Source: a virus. From it: 64,000 nt of DNA. The position numbers were made by a program, and so were the translations under genes. How positions within the stretch are numbered: the stretch's first letter is position 1; every line of letters begins with the position of its first letter. The stretch covers positions 1 through 64,000 of the IMG/VR virus record IMGVR_UViG_3300031857_020694, one strand, 5' to 3'. A model generated the notes under the pieces. That model was not told where the DNA came from, did no database searches, and worked only from the letters and a program-made list of their open reading frames with translations. Shown here one piece after another: positions 8,422 through 17,080 of this stretch.

Positions 8422-8613
8422 ATGAGAAAGTTAAAGAATTATATAGTTAATTTTACTTATTCAGATGGCCAAGTAAAAGAGGTCGCTATTAGCGCAATGA
8501 ATAAGCAGACAGCAGAAAAAAAACTGCGCAAGCTGCATAGTGTAGCTGCTGTTAATAATATTGTAGAATCTACAGAAGAAAAAATAAATAATAATGTTCC
8601 TTTTGATATATAA
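8422..8613 (+). CDS. Small hypothetical protein
   Basis: 63 residues, predicted beta-beta-alpha with a DGQVKEVAISA strand and a Lys-rich helix (NKQTAEKKLRKL). It is preceded by TAAAAC and starts at ATG three bases after the upstream stop. No family recognised, but position and spacing are consistent with a real gene. Confidence 0.5.
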   Translation: MRKLKNYIVNFTYSDGQVKEVAISAMNKQTAEKKLRKLHSVAAVNNIVESTEEKINNNVPFDI

Positions 8614-8628
8614 TATAAAGGCTTCAAA

Positions 8629-9306
8629 TTGAAAAATTCAGTTGAATTATTAGGCTATTATGGTTCAGATGAAGTAATAGCTTGTAGCGCTTGGACTTCT
8701 ACTAATCGTGAATTGACAGATGAAAAACGTGAGCGCATACCAAAGTTAATAAAAATGCTTTGGGAAAATGGCCATGAAACTCCTTTTGAAAAAGGCTCGG
8801 TCCATTTTCTAGTAAATTGTGATATAGCATCACATATTCATCTATTAAAACATAGAATTAGTAGCCTAAACGCTGAGTCTGCCCGATACAAAGAGTTAAA
8901 AGAAGATAAGTATTACTTGCCGGAAGATTGGAATAATATTAAAATATCACATTTAGATCTTGGCTCTCCATCAGACAGTTGGATAGATAGGTTAAAAGAA
9001 TATACCGAAGAAGGAAATAGATTATATCATAAATGTCTTGAAGACCTAACGCCAGTTCTTGGTCGCAAGCGAGCAAAAGAATCGGCCCGTTTCTTCAAAA
9101 CATACAACAGTCAGATTCAGGCCGATATAATGTTTAACATGCGCAGCTTTGCGAATTTCTTAAAATTAAGAAGATGCGAACACGCTCAGTTAGAGATTAA
9201 AATGATAGCCGATGAAATGTATAATATGGTTAAAAATATTGAAGGGCAGCCTTTTAAACATACTTTAGATGTTTGGGCTCAGACTGGGGTTATTAAAAAC
9301 ATATAA
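8629..9306 (+). CDS. thyX: Flavin-dependent thymidylate synthase ThyX
   Basis: 225 residues, the usual ThyX length. It carries the signature KHRISSLNAESARY (about residues 73-86), which matches the RHRxxSxNxxSxRY substrate- and FAD-binding motif with Lys replacing the first Arg. A second conserved region, RSFANFLKLRRCEHAQLEI, matches the C-terminal FAD/dUMP-binding part. It converts dUMP to dTMP using NADPH and methylene-tetrahydrofolate. The start is TTG at 8629 with AAGG eight bases upstream; no ATG lies nearby in frame. It sits directly before the polymerase and probably supplies thymidylate for the AT-rich genome. Confidence 0.93.
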   Translation: MKNSVELLGYYGSDEVIACSAWTSTNRELTDEKRERIPKLIKMLWENGHETPFEKGSVHFLVNCDIASHIHLLKHRISSLNAESARYKELKEDKYYLPEDWNNIKISHLDLGSPSDSWIDRLKEYTEEGNRLYHKCLEDLTPVLGRKRAKESARFFKTYNSQIQADIMFNMRSFANFLKLRRCEHAQLEIKMIADEMYNMVKNIEGQPFKHTLDVWAQTGVIKNI

Positions 9307-9308
9307 TA

Positions 9309-10913
9309 ATGAAATATATACCTTTAAATTGTAAAACACATTATTCTGTAAGACAAGCGATGTCTAAACCCACAGATATCAAAACTAGATTAAATAAAAT
9401 AGGTCTAGATTTGTGCGGTATTGCTGATTATAGTATTGTTAGCGGGGCGGTTAAATTTAAGGATTCAATCCCTAATGGTATTATAGGTACGGAAATTTGT
9501 GATTTAGCTGGAAATAAGACTTTAATATATGCTAAAAACTATGATGGTTGGAAGCAGTTGTTAAAAATTACTTCTGTAGCTAACAGTAAAAGCGATACTT
9601 GTCTTGACAGATATTTATTAGATGCGCTGATTACAAATGATTTACTAGTTATATATCTTTATGAGGAAAATAATCCTAAGCATAATTCTTATTATGGTGT
9701 TGATTTAAACGCTGATAATTATGTTGAAATTAGAAGAATGGCTGCGGCAAAAAATAAAAAAACTGTCGCAGTTCATTCTTCTTTTTTCTCTTCTCCTGAA
9801 GATATAGAAGATTTTACAATATTATTATCTATCGCTCATAATATCTCTTCTGAGTTAGTAAGATCTGAATTTGCTGAAATCTATAATAAAAAGTATCATA
9901 TCTTGTCTTATGAAGAAGCGTTAGAATATGGATACTTGGAACAGGAGTTGCAAAATACTCTAGAACTTGAGTTTGAAGAATATAAACTTAACCGCAATCC
10001 TATGCTCCCAAAATTTACTGATAAAGGCGATTCAAGCGCTTTATTAAAACAAATTTGTGAAGAGAATTTAGTTGGAAAAGATGAAAGATACAAAAAACAA
10101 CTAGATTATGAATTAGATGTTATAAATCAATACGGTTTAGCAGACTATTTCCTTATAGTTCAAGATGTTATTAAGTACACTAATACTAAACATGGTATGT
10201 GTGGCATTAGAGGTTCTGGTGCTGGTTCAGTCATTTCATTTTTGTCTGGTATTACAGAAGTAGACCCAATTAAATATGGGTTATATTTTGAAAGATTTAT
10301 TAATCCAGGTAGAATGTCTACTACCCATATTCAGCTTCCAGATATTGATATAGATGTCCCGGCTGAAGGGAGAGAGGACGTGATCGAATATATTAAAGAA
10401 AAATATGGTAGAGATCGCGTAGGTCAAATTTTGACATACCAAAGAATTAAAACTCACGCCGCGTTAAAGGCGGTGTTCAGGTCTAATAATAAATTAAGTT
10501 TTGATGAAGTCAATCAAATAACCAAGTTAATCCCAGACGAAGCTAAAGTAGCTGATAAATTAAAAGAGCATAACTATTCTTCACTTCTTTTGTATGCAAT
10601 AGAAAATTCTCCTGAAGAATTCAGACAATGGGTTTATATTAATGATAGAGATGAAATTGATGGAGAATTTAAAAATGAGTTTAATCAAGCCCTTAGACTT
10701 GAAGGATTAAATTCTGCAAGATCAAAACATGCTGCCGGTGTAATTATAGGACAGGTGCCATTAGATGAAGTTTGCCCAATGATTTGGGACAACTCAAGCA
10801 AATCTTTGATTTGCGGTATGGAAATGGGCGACCTTGAATCTTTAGGATGTATGAAATTAGACATTTTAGGTTTAAGACTGTTCGATAAATTAATTGAAAT
10901 CTTTGGAGAATAA
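9309..10913 (+). CDS. dnaE: DNA polymerase III alpha subunit, N-terminal half (split dnaE)
   Basis: 534 residues covering the PHP domain and palm of a DnaE-type replicase. Catalytic features are intact: GIRGSGAGS (near 299), the palm acidic motif PDIDID (near 344-349) and the third catalytic Asp in KLDILGL (near 518). The PHP domain starts IPLNCKTHYS, where active PHP domains have a His-rich motif such as HCHSHYS, so metal binding is probably lost. The protein ends at FGE with a TAA, just after the KLDILGL motif and before the FQLES motif, which is found in a separate downstream gene. Together the halves total about 1030 residues, close to a complete DnaE. Confidence 0.92.
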   Translation: MKYIPLNCKTHYSVRQAMSKPTDIKTRLNKIGLDLCGIADYSIVSGAVKFKDSIPNGIIGTEICDLAGNKTLIYAKNYDGWKQLLKITSVANSKSDTCLDRYLLDALITNDLLVIYLYEENNPKHNSYYGVDLNADNYVEIRRMAAAKNKKTVAVHSSFFSSPEDIEDFTILLSIAHNISSELVRSEFAEIYNKKYHILSYEEALEYGYLEQELQNTLELEFEEYKLNRNPMLPKFTDKGDSSALLKQICEENLVGKDERYKKQLDYELDVINQYGLADYFLIVQDVIKYTNTKHGMCGIRGSGAGSVISFLSGITEVDPIKYGLYFERFINPGRMSTTHIQLPDIDIDVPAEGREDVIEYIKEKYGRDRVGQILTYQRIKTHAALKAVFRSNNKLSFDEVNQITKLIPDEAKVADKLKEHNYSSLLLYAIENSPEEFRQWVYINDRDEIDGEFKNEFNQALRLEGLNSARSKHAAGVIIGQVPLDEVCPMIWDNSSKSLICGMEMGDLESLGCMKLDILGLRLFDKLIEIFGE

Positions 10914-10914
10914 T

Positions 10915-11103
10915 ATGGTCTTTAAAGAACTAGCAGTTGGTGATTTATTCACAACAAATAATAATCAAGATATAGTTTATAAAAAGATAGAGCCACAAAA
11001 AAGAAACCCAAGAGGGTGTGGTTGCGATAAGGTAAATGCTGAAAATACGGCCGATAATACAAGGTTGAAATTTTCAGATTTTATGACAGTGCAAAAGATA
11101 TAG
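10915..11103 (+). CDS. Small hypothetical protein lying between the polymerase halves
   Basis: 62 residues from ATG 10915, with a good ribosome binding site (GGAG) seven bases upstream. It begins FKELAVGDLFTT, a pattern common in small phage proteins, followed by a CGC cysteine motif and an NAENTADN segment. No function is assigned. It and the exonuclease gene together form the 0.85 kb segment that separates the two polymerase genes. Confidence 0.5.
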   Translation: MVFKELAVGDLFTTNNNQDIVYKKIEPQKRNPRGCGCDKVNAENTADNTRLKFSDFMTVQKI

Positions 11104-11110
11104 GATAATT

Positions 11111-11794
11111 ATGGATAGTACAATAATAGTATTTGATTTTGAAACAACTCATTTGGACGCTGGAACCGCCGCGTGTGATGCAATAGAGTTGGCGGCTTGC
11201 GCGATTCACTCTAAAACTTTAGAAATTGTGAAAGACAGCGAATTTTTTGTAAATATTAGGCCAGATAATATAGAAGACCCAGATTATTACAAGAATCATA
11301 AGTCTACTATAGACTGGCATGTTGGTTTACAAAAAGGTAATACTGTAGATAGACTGATTGAAAAGTGGAAGGCTGGTACTCCTGAGAAACAAGCGTGGAA
11401 AATGTTCCATGATTATGTTAACCAGTATAATCACACTAAAACTTGGCGAACAGCGCCAATCGCAGCTGGTACAAATATTTCTGATTTCGATTTAAAGATT
11501 TATGATTATTTAAATCAAAAACATAAGATGAAACCTTGTTTTCATAAGAGGGATAAGATAGATATTAAAGATTTATGTTTTTATTGGTTCGCGTTTAATC
11601 CAGACCCACCAAAATCTTTTAAAATGGATGATTTAAGACCTTATTTTGCTCTTGGTACAGAAAAAGCTCATAATGCATTGTTTGACGTACAACAAGAAGC
11701 AACTATTATATCTAATTTCTTAAAAGTGTTTAAGAAGTATGGTAAGCAAGTAACATTAAGAGGAATGTGCGGAAAAACTGCAAGCGCTTATTAA
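11111..11794 (+). CDS. DnaQ-like 3'-5' exonuclease (DEDDh)
   Basis: 227 residues with the three exonuclease motifs of the DEDDh family: VFDFETT (Exo I, residues 7-13), GTNISDFDLKIY (Exo II, near 120) and KAHNALFDVQQE (Exo III, His followed five residues later by Asp). These bind two metal ions and remove mispaired 3' nucleotides. In bacteria the epsilon subunit proofreads in trans for DnaE. Here the gene sits between the two halves of DnaE, whose own PHP domain looks inactive, so a proofreading role is a natural inference. Its 3' end overlaps a possible GTG start of the polymerase C-half. Confidence 0.88.
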   Translation: MDSTIIVFDFETTHLDAGTAACDAIELAACAIHSKTLEIVKDSEFFVNIRPDNIEDPDYYKNHKSTIDWHVGLQKGNTVDRLIEKWKAGTPEKQAWKMFHDYVNQYNHTKTWRTAPIAAGTNISDFDLKIYDYLNQKHKMKPCFHKRDKIDIKDLCFYWFAFNPDPPKSFKMDDLRPYFALGTEKAHNALFDVQQEATIISNFLKVFKKYGKQVTLRGMCGKTASAY

Positions 11795-11802
11795 TAAATA
11801 TT

Positions 11803-13290
11803 ATGGAAATTGATTATAATTACGGACCTGCTTGGGATTTGATATGTTCCGGCAATACTATTGGTATTTTCCAATTAGAAAGTAGTATTGGCCAACATTA
11901 TAGTAAACTTATTAAGCCAAGAAGTATAGAAGAATTGGCAGACGTTATCAGTCTAATTAGACCTGGTTGTCTTCAAGCATATATGGAAGATGGTAAAAAT
12001 CTTACAGAACATTATGCAATGCGCAAGCATGGTCATGAAGAAGCCTCGTATCTAATTCCTCAATTAGAATCTGTATTGAAAGATACTTATGGTATCTTAG
12101 TATATCAAGAACAAGCAATTTCTATCGGTACAAAACTGGCTGGTTTATCTCCTGGCGATGCTGATTATTATATTAGAAAAGTCATCGGTAAAAAGAAAAC
12201 TGATATGATAGAGCAAACTGTCAAGTTAATTCTAGATGGTTTTAAAAAGAATGGTATTAACGAGAAGAAAGGCTTAGAGTTAGTTAATTGGATTAAAGCA
12301 GGTCAACGCTATTCGTTTAATAAGTCTCACGCAGTCGCGTTCGCATATCATTCATATAAATCAGCTTACGCAAAAGCTTTAAAGATGGAAAAGTTTTTCC
12401 AAGTTTATTTAAAGCACGCGAAGCATAAAATTAAACCGAAGATAGAAATTAGAAAGATAGTGCAAAATGCACGCGCCTCTGAAATAGATATAGGCCAGCC
12501 AGACATCAGACTTAAAAATAAAGAGTTTGATATTATTAATGGTAAAATTCATGTTGGCATAACTGATATAAAAGGTGTAGGAGATAGAATCTATACTATC
12601 ATAGAGCAGTCTGAGATACCAGACACTTGGTTTGGGTTTTTGACAAACTTGGCACCTAAATTAAAAAGCTCAGCAATTCCATTAATTCAAGCCGGATGTT
12701 GTGATTTCTATCATTTAGATAGGAAAAGAATGGAGTATGAGGTCAAGATTTTTGAGCGATTTTCGGATTTAGAAAAAAAGAAAATTAAAGATTTAAGCAA
12801 GCCAGATTTACTTTCATCTGTATCTATGGCTGTTGATACTTTGAAATTAGCTAAAAATAGAAAAATTGTATTTGAGGCAGCTTTAAAGGATTTAGAACAA
12901 CCGGCCTATACTTTAGAATATAGTTGCGAACAACTAGAAAAAATGGAAATTGACCTGATTGGCGCTCCTTTGTCTTGTACTAGATTAGATGGTAATATTA
13001 AAACAGCAGTAACAAATGTATACTGTATTGATGTTATAAAAGGAAATATTCCTAAAAAGGCTATTTTGGCTGGTATAGTTAGGGAGCCACGATTTATCAA
13101 AACTAAAAAAGGTGATGATATGTGCTTCTTTAGTTTAGAAGATCATACAGGAACAGTATCAGATTTAGTTGCATTTAAAGAATGTGTGGAAGAATATAGA
13201 TATAATATAGTTGAAGATTTAACTGTATTAGTTGAGGGCGTTAAATCAAATAAAGGAACTCTAATTATAAACAGAGTAATAGAAATATAA
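11803..13290 (+). CDS. dnaE: DNA polymerase III alpha subunit, C-terminal half (split dnaE)
   Basis: 495 residues from ATG 11803; a GTG at 11767 could add 12. The start reads MEIDYNYGPAWDLICSG and runs straight into IGIFQLES, so the break falls in the short linker after the third catalytic Asp. It continues with LIRPG, the fingers motif YGILVYQEQ, GKKKTDMI and YSFNKSHAVAFAY (near 168-180). The C-terminus (about 420-495) is an OB-fold (ILAGIVREPRF, then SLEDHTGT). No beta-clamp-binding peptide is obvious. It must associate with the N-half to form an active enzyme. The ribosome binding site is weak at either start, so translation may depend on the upstream exonuclease gene. Confidence 0.9.
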   Translation: MEIDYNYGPAWDLICSGNTIGIFQLESSIGQHYSKLIKPRSIEELADVISLIRPGCLQAYMEDGKNLTEHYAMRKHGHEEASYLIPQLESVLKDTYGILVYQEQAISIGTKLAGLSPGDADYYIRKVIGKKKTDMIEQTVKLILDGFKKNGINEKKGLELVNWIKAGQRYSFNKSHAVAFAYHSYKSAYAKALKMEKFFQVYLKHAKHKIKPKIEIRKIVQNARASEIDIGQPDIRLKNKEFDIINGKIHVGITDIKGVGDRIYTIIEQSEIPDTWFGFLTNLAPKLKSSAIPLIQAGCCDFYHLDRKRMEYEVKIFERFSDLEKKKIKDLSKPDLLSSVSMAVDTLKLAKNRKIVFEAALKDLEQPAYTLEYSCEQLEKMEIDLIGAPLSCTRLDGNIKTAVTNVYCIDVIKGNIPKKAILAGIVREPRFIKTKKGDDMCFFSLEDHTGTVSDLVAFKECVEEYRYNIVEDLTVLVEGVKSNKGTLIINRVIEI

Positions 13291-14894
13291 TGGAAAAGAG
13301 AATATTATTATTAAATGAAGCCTCAATGTTTAATAGCGGGCTTGGTAAATATGGGAAGAATCTTTTATTTAAATTAAAAGAAAGAGGATATAAAGTCGCA
13401 GAGCTGGGTTTCGGCGCAGGTGTCAACCCTCCTAATGACCAAGATATTCCTTGGCGCACCTATTATAATGAGGTGCTAGATTCCGACCCAAGAAAGCAAG
13501 TTTATAATCAAGATCCAGATAATAGATTTGGTAAGTGGAGATTCGAAAAAACTCTACTTGATTTTAAACCACATTATGTTTTATCTATTTTAGACCCATG
13601 GAATACAATGTTTATTCCTAAGTCGCCTATGAGAAAGTATTTTAACTACATTTTTATGCCTACATTTGACTCCTTTCCAGTGAAAGAAGAGTGGATGTCT
13701 AGCATAGCCGATGCTGATAGAGTGCTTACTTATAGTGATTGGGCCGCTAAAAAGTGTCCGATACCTATATTTGGAACACCTAAATACGGCGTGAATGGAT
13801 TAGAATTTTTCCCTGTGCAGAATAAGAAAATGCACAAGTCAAGATTTGGAATAAATTCCAATAAAACTATAATTGGAAGCATTATGAAAAATCAACCTAG
13901 AAAAAAGATAGCTGATTTATTTAGAATGTATAAAATGATTCTAGATAAAAATCCTAATACTATGTTGTATTTACACGCGGAGTGGCCAGGTAAAAATCCT
14001 TGGAATATACCAAAGTTATTACTAGAGTATGAAATACAAAATCATGTATTATTAACATACTACTGTATTTCATGTGAAAAGTTTTATCCATCAGTATACC
14101 AAGGTGATTGCGCTCCATGCCAACATTGCTATAGAAATGCCGCTTATATAAAAAGCTCAGCATATTCTATATCTGACACTAGTTTTAATGATATATATAA
14201 TCTTTTTGATTTATATGTACAATATTCTAATTCAGAAGGCGCGGGCATGCCAGTCGCGGAAGCTGCTTATTGTGGTTTGCCAACATTTGTTGTAGACTAT
14301 ACTGCAATGGAAGATTATAAAAATACTATAAGTTCTATTCCTTTACCAATATTAGATGATAGTTGGGATATGCAGATAGATGCTTATAGAGCTTTAGTTG
14401 ATAATAAAAAATCTGCGGAAATTATTTTAGATTATATTGATAAAGGTAGCGATGTTCTTCAAGCTTGTGGAGATAGATCTAGAGCACAAGCTTTAGAAAT
14501 ATATAATTGGGATAGAGTTGCTGATGAATGGGAAAAGGCTATAGAGTCTATACCATTAAATGATAAATGGAATAATAAAATTGATTATATAACAACTAAA
14601 CTAGCAGATAATAGTTCTCCAACTGATATAGCTTTTTTTATAAAGAGAATTATGAAAATTAATGACCCAGTATCTTTATTAGGAATTCATGAGTCAGTTA
14701 TTAATAAAGAAGTTGTTAATAAATATATGGTTAAAAATGATCCACAAAGAGTTGTTAAAGATTTAAATAATTGGATCGATTATTATAACAAATGTGAAAA
14801 TATAAGAACTGGGCTAGAAACTCAAATTGAAGAAGATTTTATAGAATATGCGCACGTAAAGGAAAAAGTCCATGAAGATAACAATATCTCTTGA
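13290..14894 (+). CDS. GT4-family glycosyltransferase with zinc-ribbon insert
   Basis: 534 residues. The GT-B fold is indicated by the N-terminal start with GLGKYGKNLL, the central GSIMKNQPRKKI region (nucleotide-sugar domain) and the GT4 motif SEGAGMPVAEAAYCGLP near residue 313. A four- to five-cysteine zinc-ribbon-like insertion (CISC, then CAPCQHC) lies between these. The C-terminal 120 residues are helical and not part of the catalytic fold. It starts on the polymerase stop (TAATG) and opens the first sugar-related group. The acceptor is unknown. Confidence 0.85.
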   Translation: MEKRILLLNEASMFNSGLGKYGKNLLFKLKERGYKVAELGFGAGVNPPNDQDIPWRTYYNEVLDSDPRKQVYNQDPDNRFGKWRFEKTLLDFKPHYVLSILDPWNTMFIPKSPMRKYFNYIFMPTFDSFPVKEEWMSSIADADRVLTYSDWAAKKCPIPIFGTPKYGVNGLEFFPVQNKKMHKSRFGINSNKTIIGSIMKNQPRKKIADLFRMYKMILDKNPNTMLYLHAEWPGKNPWNIPKLLLEYEIQNHVLLTYYCISCEKFYPSVYQGDCAPCQHCYRNAAYIKSSAYSISDTSFNDIYNLFDLYVQYSNSEGAGMPVAEAAYCGLPTFVVDYTAMEDYKNTISSIPLPILDDSWDMQIDAYRALVDNKKSAEIILDYIDKGSDVLQACGDRSRAQALEIYNWDRVADEWEKAIESIPLNDKWNNKIDYITTKLADNSSPTDIAFFIKRIMKINDPVSLLGIHESVINKEVVNKYMVKNDPQRVVKDLNNWIDYYNKCENIRTGLETQIEEDFIEYAHVKEKVHEDNNIS

Positions 14895-15276
14895 AAATGA
14901 TTATAAGGGTGATCCTACTGAAATTTTTGAAAAGATAAAAAGGAAAGCGAAAAAAATTACAGAAGTTTATTTATTAGGTTTTAGCCAAAGTGATAAGCAA
15001 ATAGAGCGTTTTGCAAAAACAAAAAAGATAAATGTTACTACTAAACTCCCTAATTGGGACGATGTAGATATTAAGGGTGCTTCTGTCAAAACTAAAGTTG
15101 ATAAAGATGGAAAAGAAAAACAATACAACGCTAGAGCAGGCTTCCAGCGCAACGAGGAAGTTATTGCTAATACAGATATCCTCGTATGGCAAGGTGCTCC
15201 GAAAGATTATAGAGCAGATATATTGGAAAAAGCGCGGTTAGCTAATATAGAGATTATTTATTTAGATGAGGTGTAA
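14872..15276 (+). CDS. SLOG/DUF2493-like nucleotide-binding protein
   Basis: 134 residues with a small Rossmann-like pattern. The motif AGFQRNEEVI followed by ANTDILVWQG resembles the AG-x-x-RN element and the following strand of DUF2493/SLOG proteins, which bind nucleotides or nucleotide-derived ligands. The N-terminus (KITEVYLLGFS) would supply the first strand. It overlaps the preceding glycosyltransferase by 23 nt and is followed after one base by a Nudix gene. Role unknown; a nucleotide-metabolite function is an inference. Confidence 0.5.
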   Translation: MKITISLENDYKGDPTEIFEKIKRKAKKITEVYLLGFSQSDKQIERFAKTKKINVTTKLPNWDDVDIKGASVKTKVDKDGKEKQYNARAGFQRNEEVIANTDILVWQGAPKDYRADILEKARLANIEIIYLDEV

Positions 15277-15277
15277 G

Positions 15278-15901
15278 ATGCAAGAAGAAGTAATGGTTGT
15301 AAGTAGAGAAATATTTGATGATGCTGGCGCTTTTCAAGGCTTCTCGTCAGACCTAGAAAAAATAGGTCAGATTTTAGATTCTAAGAATATTTCTTTTATG
15401 CCTAGAGATGAAATGGAAAAAGACCCTTCTTATAAACAAATAATTCCTTATTGCGTGTTTGGAGTTTTTAAAGAAGGGATCCCATACTTATTCTCTTATA
15501 CTAGAGGCTCAAAAGGTGGAGAAAATAGGCTACATGCTAAAAAGAGTATAGGTGTAGGAGGTCATATTAATCCTATTGATTCTAACCATATAGGAGATAA
15601 GCCATCTGATATTTATGTTAATGGAATGATGCGCGAGCTTCAAGAAGAGGTTGGTTTATACTCAGGTTTTGCGCGCAAGACTATTGGGTTAGTAAATGAT
15701 GATGAGGATGACGTCGGAAAAGTCCATTTGGGCGTAGTAGAGATGTTTGAGTTGGAAAACCTATTTTTAGCCATAAAAGACGAAGCGCTAGAAAGTGGTA
15801 ATTTTATCCCATTAGAAGAAATTTTACAGGATAAAGATAGTTATGAAAATTGGTCAAAACTGGTTTTGGAGTATATAGATGGCTACATTAATAATAAGTG
15901 A
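15278..15901 (+). CDS. Nudix hydrolase
   Basis: 207 residues from ATG 15278, preferred over ATG 15266 because GAGG lies six bases upstream. The Nudix box begins at GVGGHIN (near 91) and ends RELQEEVGL (near 119), with a longer than usual spacing (a Pro/Asp-rich insert) between the Gly and the REUXEE core. Nudix enzymes cleave nucleoside diphosphates linked to another group (NDP-sugars, NAD-like compounds, oxidised dNTPs or capped RNA). A DEDDVGK loop follows. Pairing with the SLOG-like gene and closeness to sugar genes leave the substrate open. Confidence 0.82.
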   Translation: MQEEVMVVSREIFDDAGAFQGFSSDLEKIGQILDSKNISFMPRDEMEKDPSYKQIIPYCVFGVFKEGIPYLFSYTRGSKGGENRLHAKKSIGVGGHINPIDSNHIGDKPSDIYVNGMMRELQEEVGLYSGFARKTIGLVNDDEDDVGKVHLGVVEMFELENLFLAIKDEALESGNFIPLEEILQDKDSYENWSKLVLEYIDGYINNK

Positions 15902-16631
15902 GCAAGACAGTAGCCTTAATGCGTTAATAGAGGCCCTTAGCGCTTCATTAGACGCGACTTCGTGTACGATTTATACTGGAAGACCAGTAGATAAGAATTA
16001 TGTCGGCACAAGCCAAATATACGAAAATTATGACTCTACCATCCAAATCTTACCTCCAGAGGAAATGTATCAATTTCCTGGCAAAAAGAATATAGCTCTG
16101 GTAAAGTCAAAGCTCGCAAATGACGATAAGCACTTTCTTAAAAAGTTTGACTTGGTATTACCAATAGAAAGACCTTTAGATTCGGCCATTTATACAAAAA
16201 CTGAGCAGTTATTCAATCACAAAAATGAACGTCTAAGATTATATTATGAGGAAGATGATAATGCTTATGAAGTATTAAAAGCTTATTATTCTGAATTTGT
16301 TAGGGATGAAAGTGTAATATTGTATTATATTGGTGATAATTATGATGATCATGGTAAGTATGTAAAGAAAATCTTAGATAAAGATAATTATCCACATACT
16401 ATGGTATTTAATAATGCTTTGTATCATAATAAAGTATCAATCTTGCAAAATGCAAATGCTACGCTTACTGAAAACGAGGAAGCTATTTTTTATAGCAAGC
16501 CATATATTTGGTATAATCAAATGCGCAATGCATGGCTTTCATTAAAAGATTTTGAAAATAATAGAGAGTTTGTTAAAAACCCAGATTGTAATGAAATGAT
16601 TAAGAGGATTAAATGCGCATTAGAAACGTAG
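15879..16631 (+). CDS. Hypothetical protein of the glycosyltransferase group
   Basis: 250 residues. Strands and helices alternate (TLIISEQD, CTIYTGR, NIALVKSK, VILYYIGD), suggesting Rossmann-like or GT-B-like domains, but no catalytic motif is recognised. It begins 23 nt inside the Nudix gene and its last 19 nt overlap the next gene. Placement in a run of sugar-related genes suggests a carbohydrate role. Confidence 0.5.
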   Translation: MATLIISEQDSSLNALIEALSASLDATSCTIYTGRPVDKNYVGTSQIYENYDSTIQILPPEEMYQFPGKKNIALVKSKLANDDKHFLKKFDLVLPIERPLDSAIYTKTEQLFNHKNERLRLYYEEDDNAYEVLKAYYSEFVRDESVILYYIGDNYDDHGKYVKKILDKDNYPHTMVFNNALYHNKVSILQNANATLTENEEAIFYSKPYIWYNQMRNAWLSLKDFENNREFVKNPDCNEMIKRIKCALET

Positions 16632-17080
16632 CAAATAAGTTTCTCTATCCTCATAGGATGCCAGCAGTTATAGTTGATATCCATGAAGATAATGAGTTAA
16701 TGAAAACTTTTCTAGAAGTAGCTAAAAAGAGAGATTTTTTTATATATTCTTTAGAAGAAAGCAAGATTTTAAAAAAATATAACCCCGAAACTCCGTATGA
16801 TGGGTGTATAATTAATAATAGGTACAGGTACAGGAACGCAAATAAGATATCTGAATTTCTTAATATACCAATCTTTCTTCTCCAAAAAGACGAGCTGCCC
16901 GATAAAAAGGAACATGGGTATTTAATGAATAAGCAGCAGCATTTTGATGCTTCTTTCTTTTTATCTGAAAAGACCGCAAAGTCTTGGTATAGCGTTCCGA
17001 CTGAAATTGTAAATTTTTACGATTCTGATGAACTTAATAGGATTATAGACATTGTCAAACAACAAAAATATAGTAGGTGA
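16613..17080 (+). CDS. Hypothetical protein of the glycosyltransferase group
   Basis: 155 residues. The segments AVIVDIHED, DGCIINNRYRY and NIPIFLLQKDE are consistent with an alpha/beta fold like half of a GT-B domain. No signature motif is seen. It overlaps both neighbours (19 and 29 nt). Could be a partner subunit of the preceding protein. Confidence 0.5.
   Translation: MRIRNVANKFLYPHRMPAVIVDIHEDNELMKTFLEVAKKRDFFIYSLEESKILKKYNPETPYDGCIINNRYRYRNANKISEFLNIPIFLLQKDELPDKKEHGYLMNKQQHFDASFFLSEKTAKSWYSVPTEIVNFYDSDELNRIIDIVKQQKYSR

Noticed and set aside
10890-11830. Split intein joining the two DnaE halves
   Set aside because: No intein N- or C-terminal blocks at the ends of the halves. N-half ends FGE and C-half begins directly with polymerase sequence.
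16803-16822. GGTGTATAATTAATAATAGG on the plus strand, similar to the late promoter element
   Set aside because: It lies within the coding sequence of the gene at 16613-17080 and has no nearby start or ribosome binding site downstream. AT-rich DNA can give such a match by chance.
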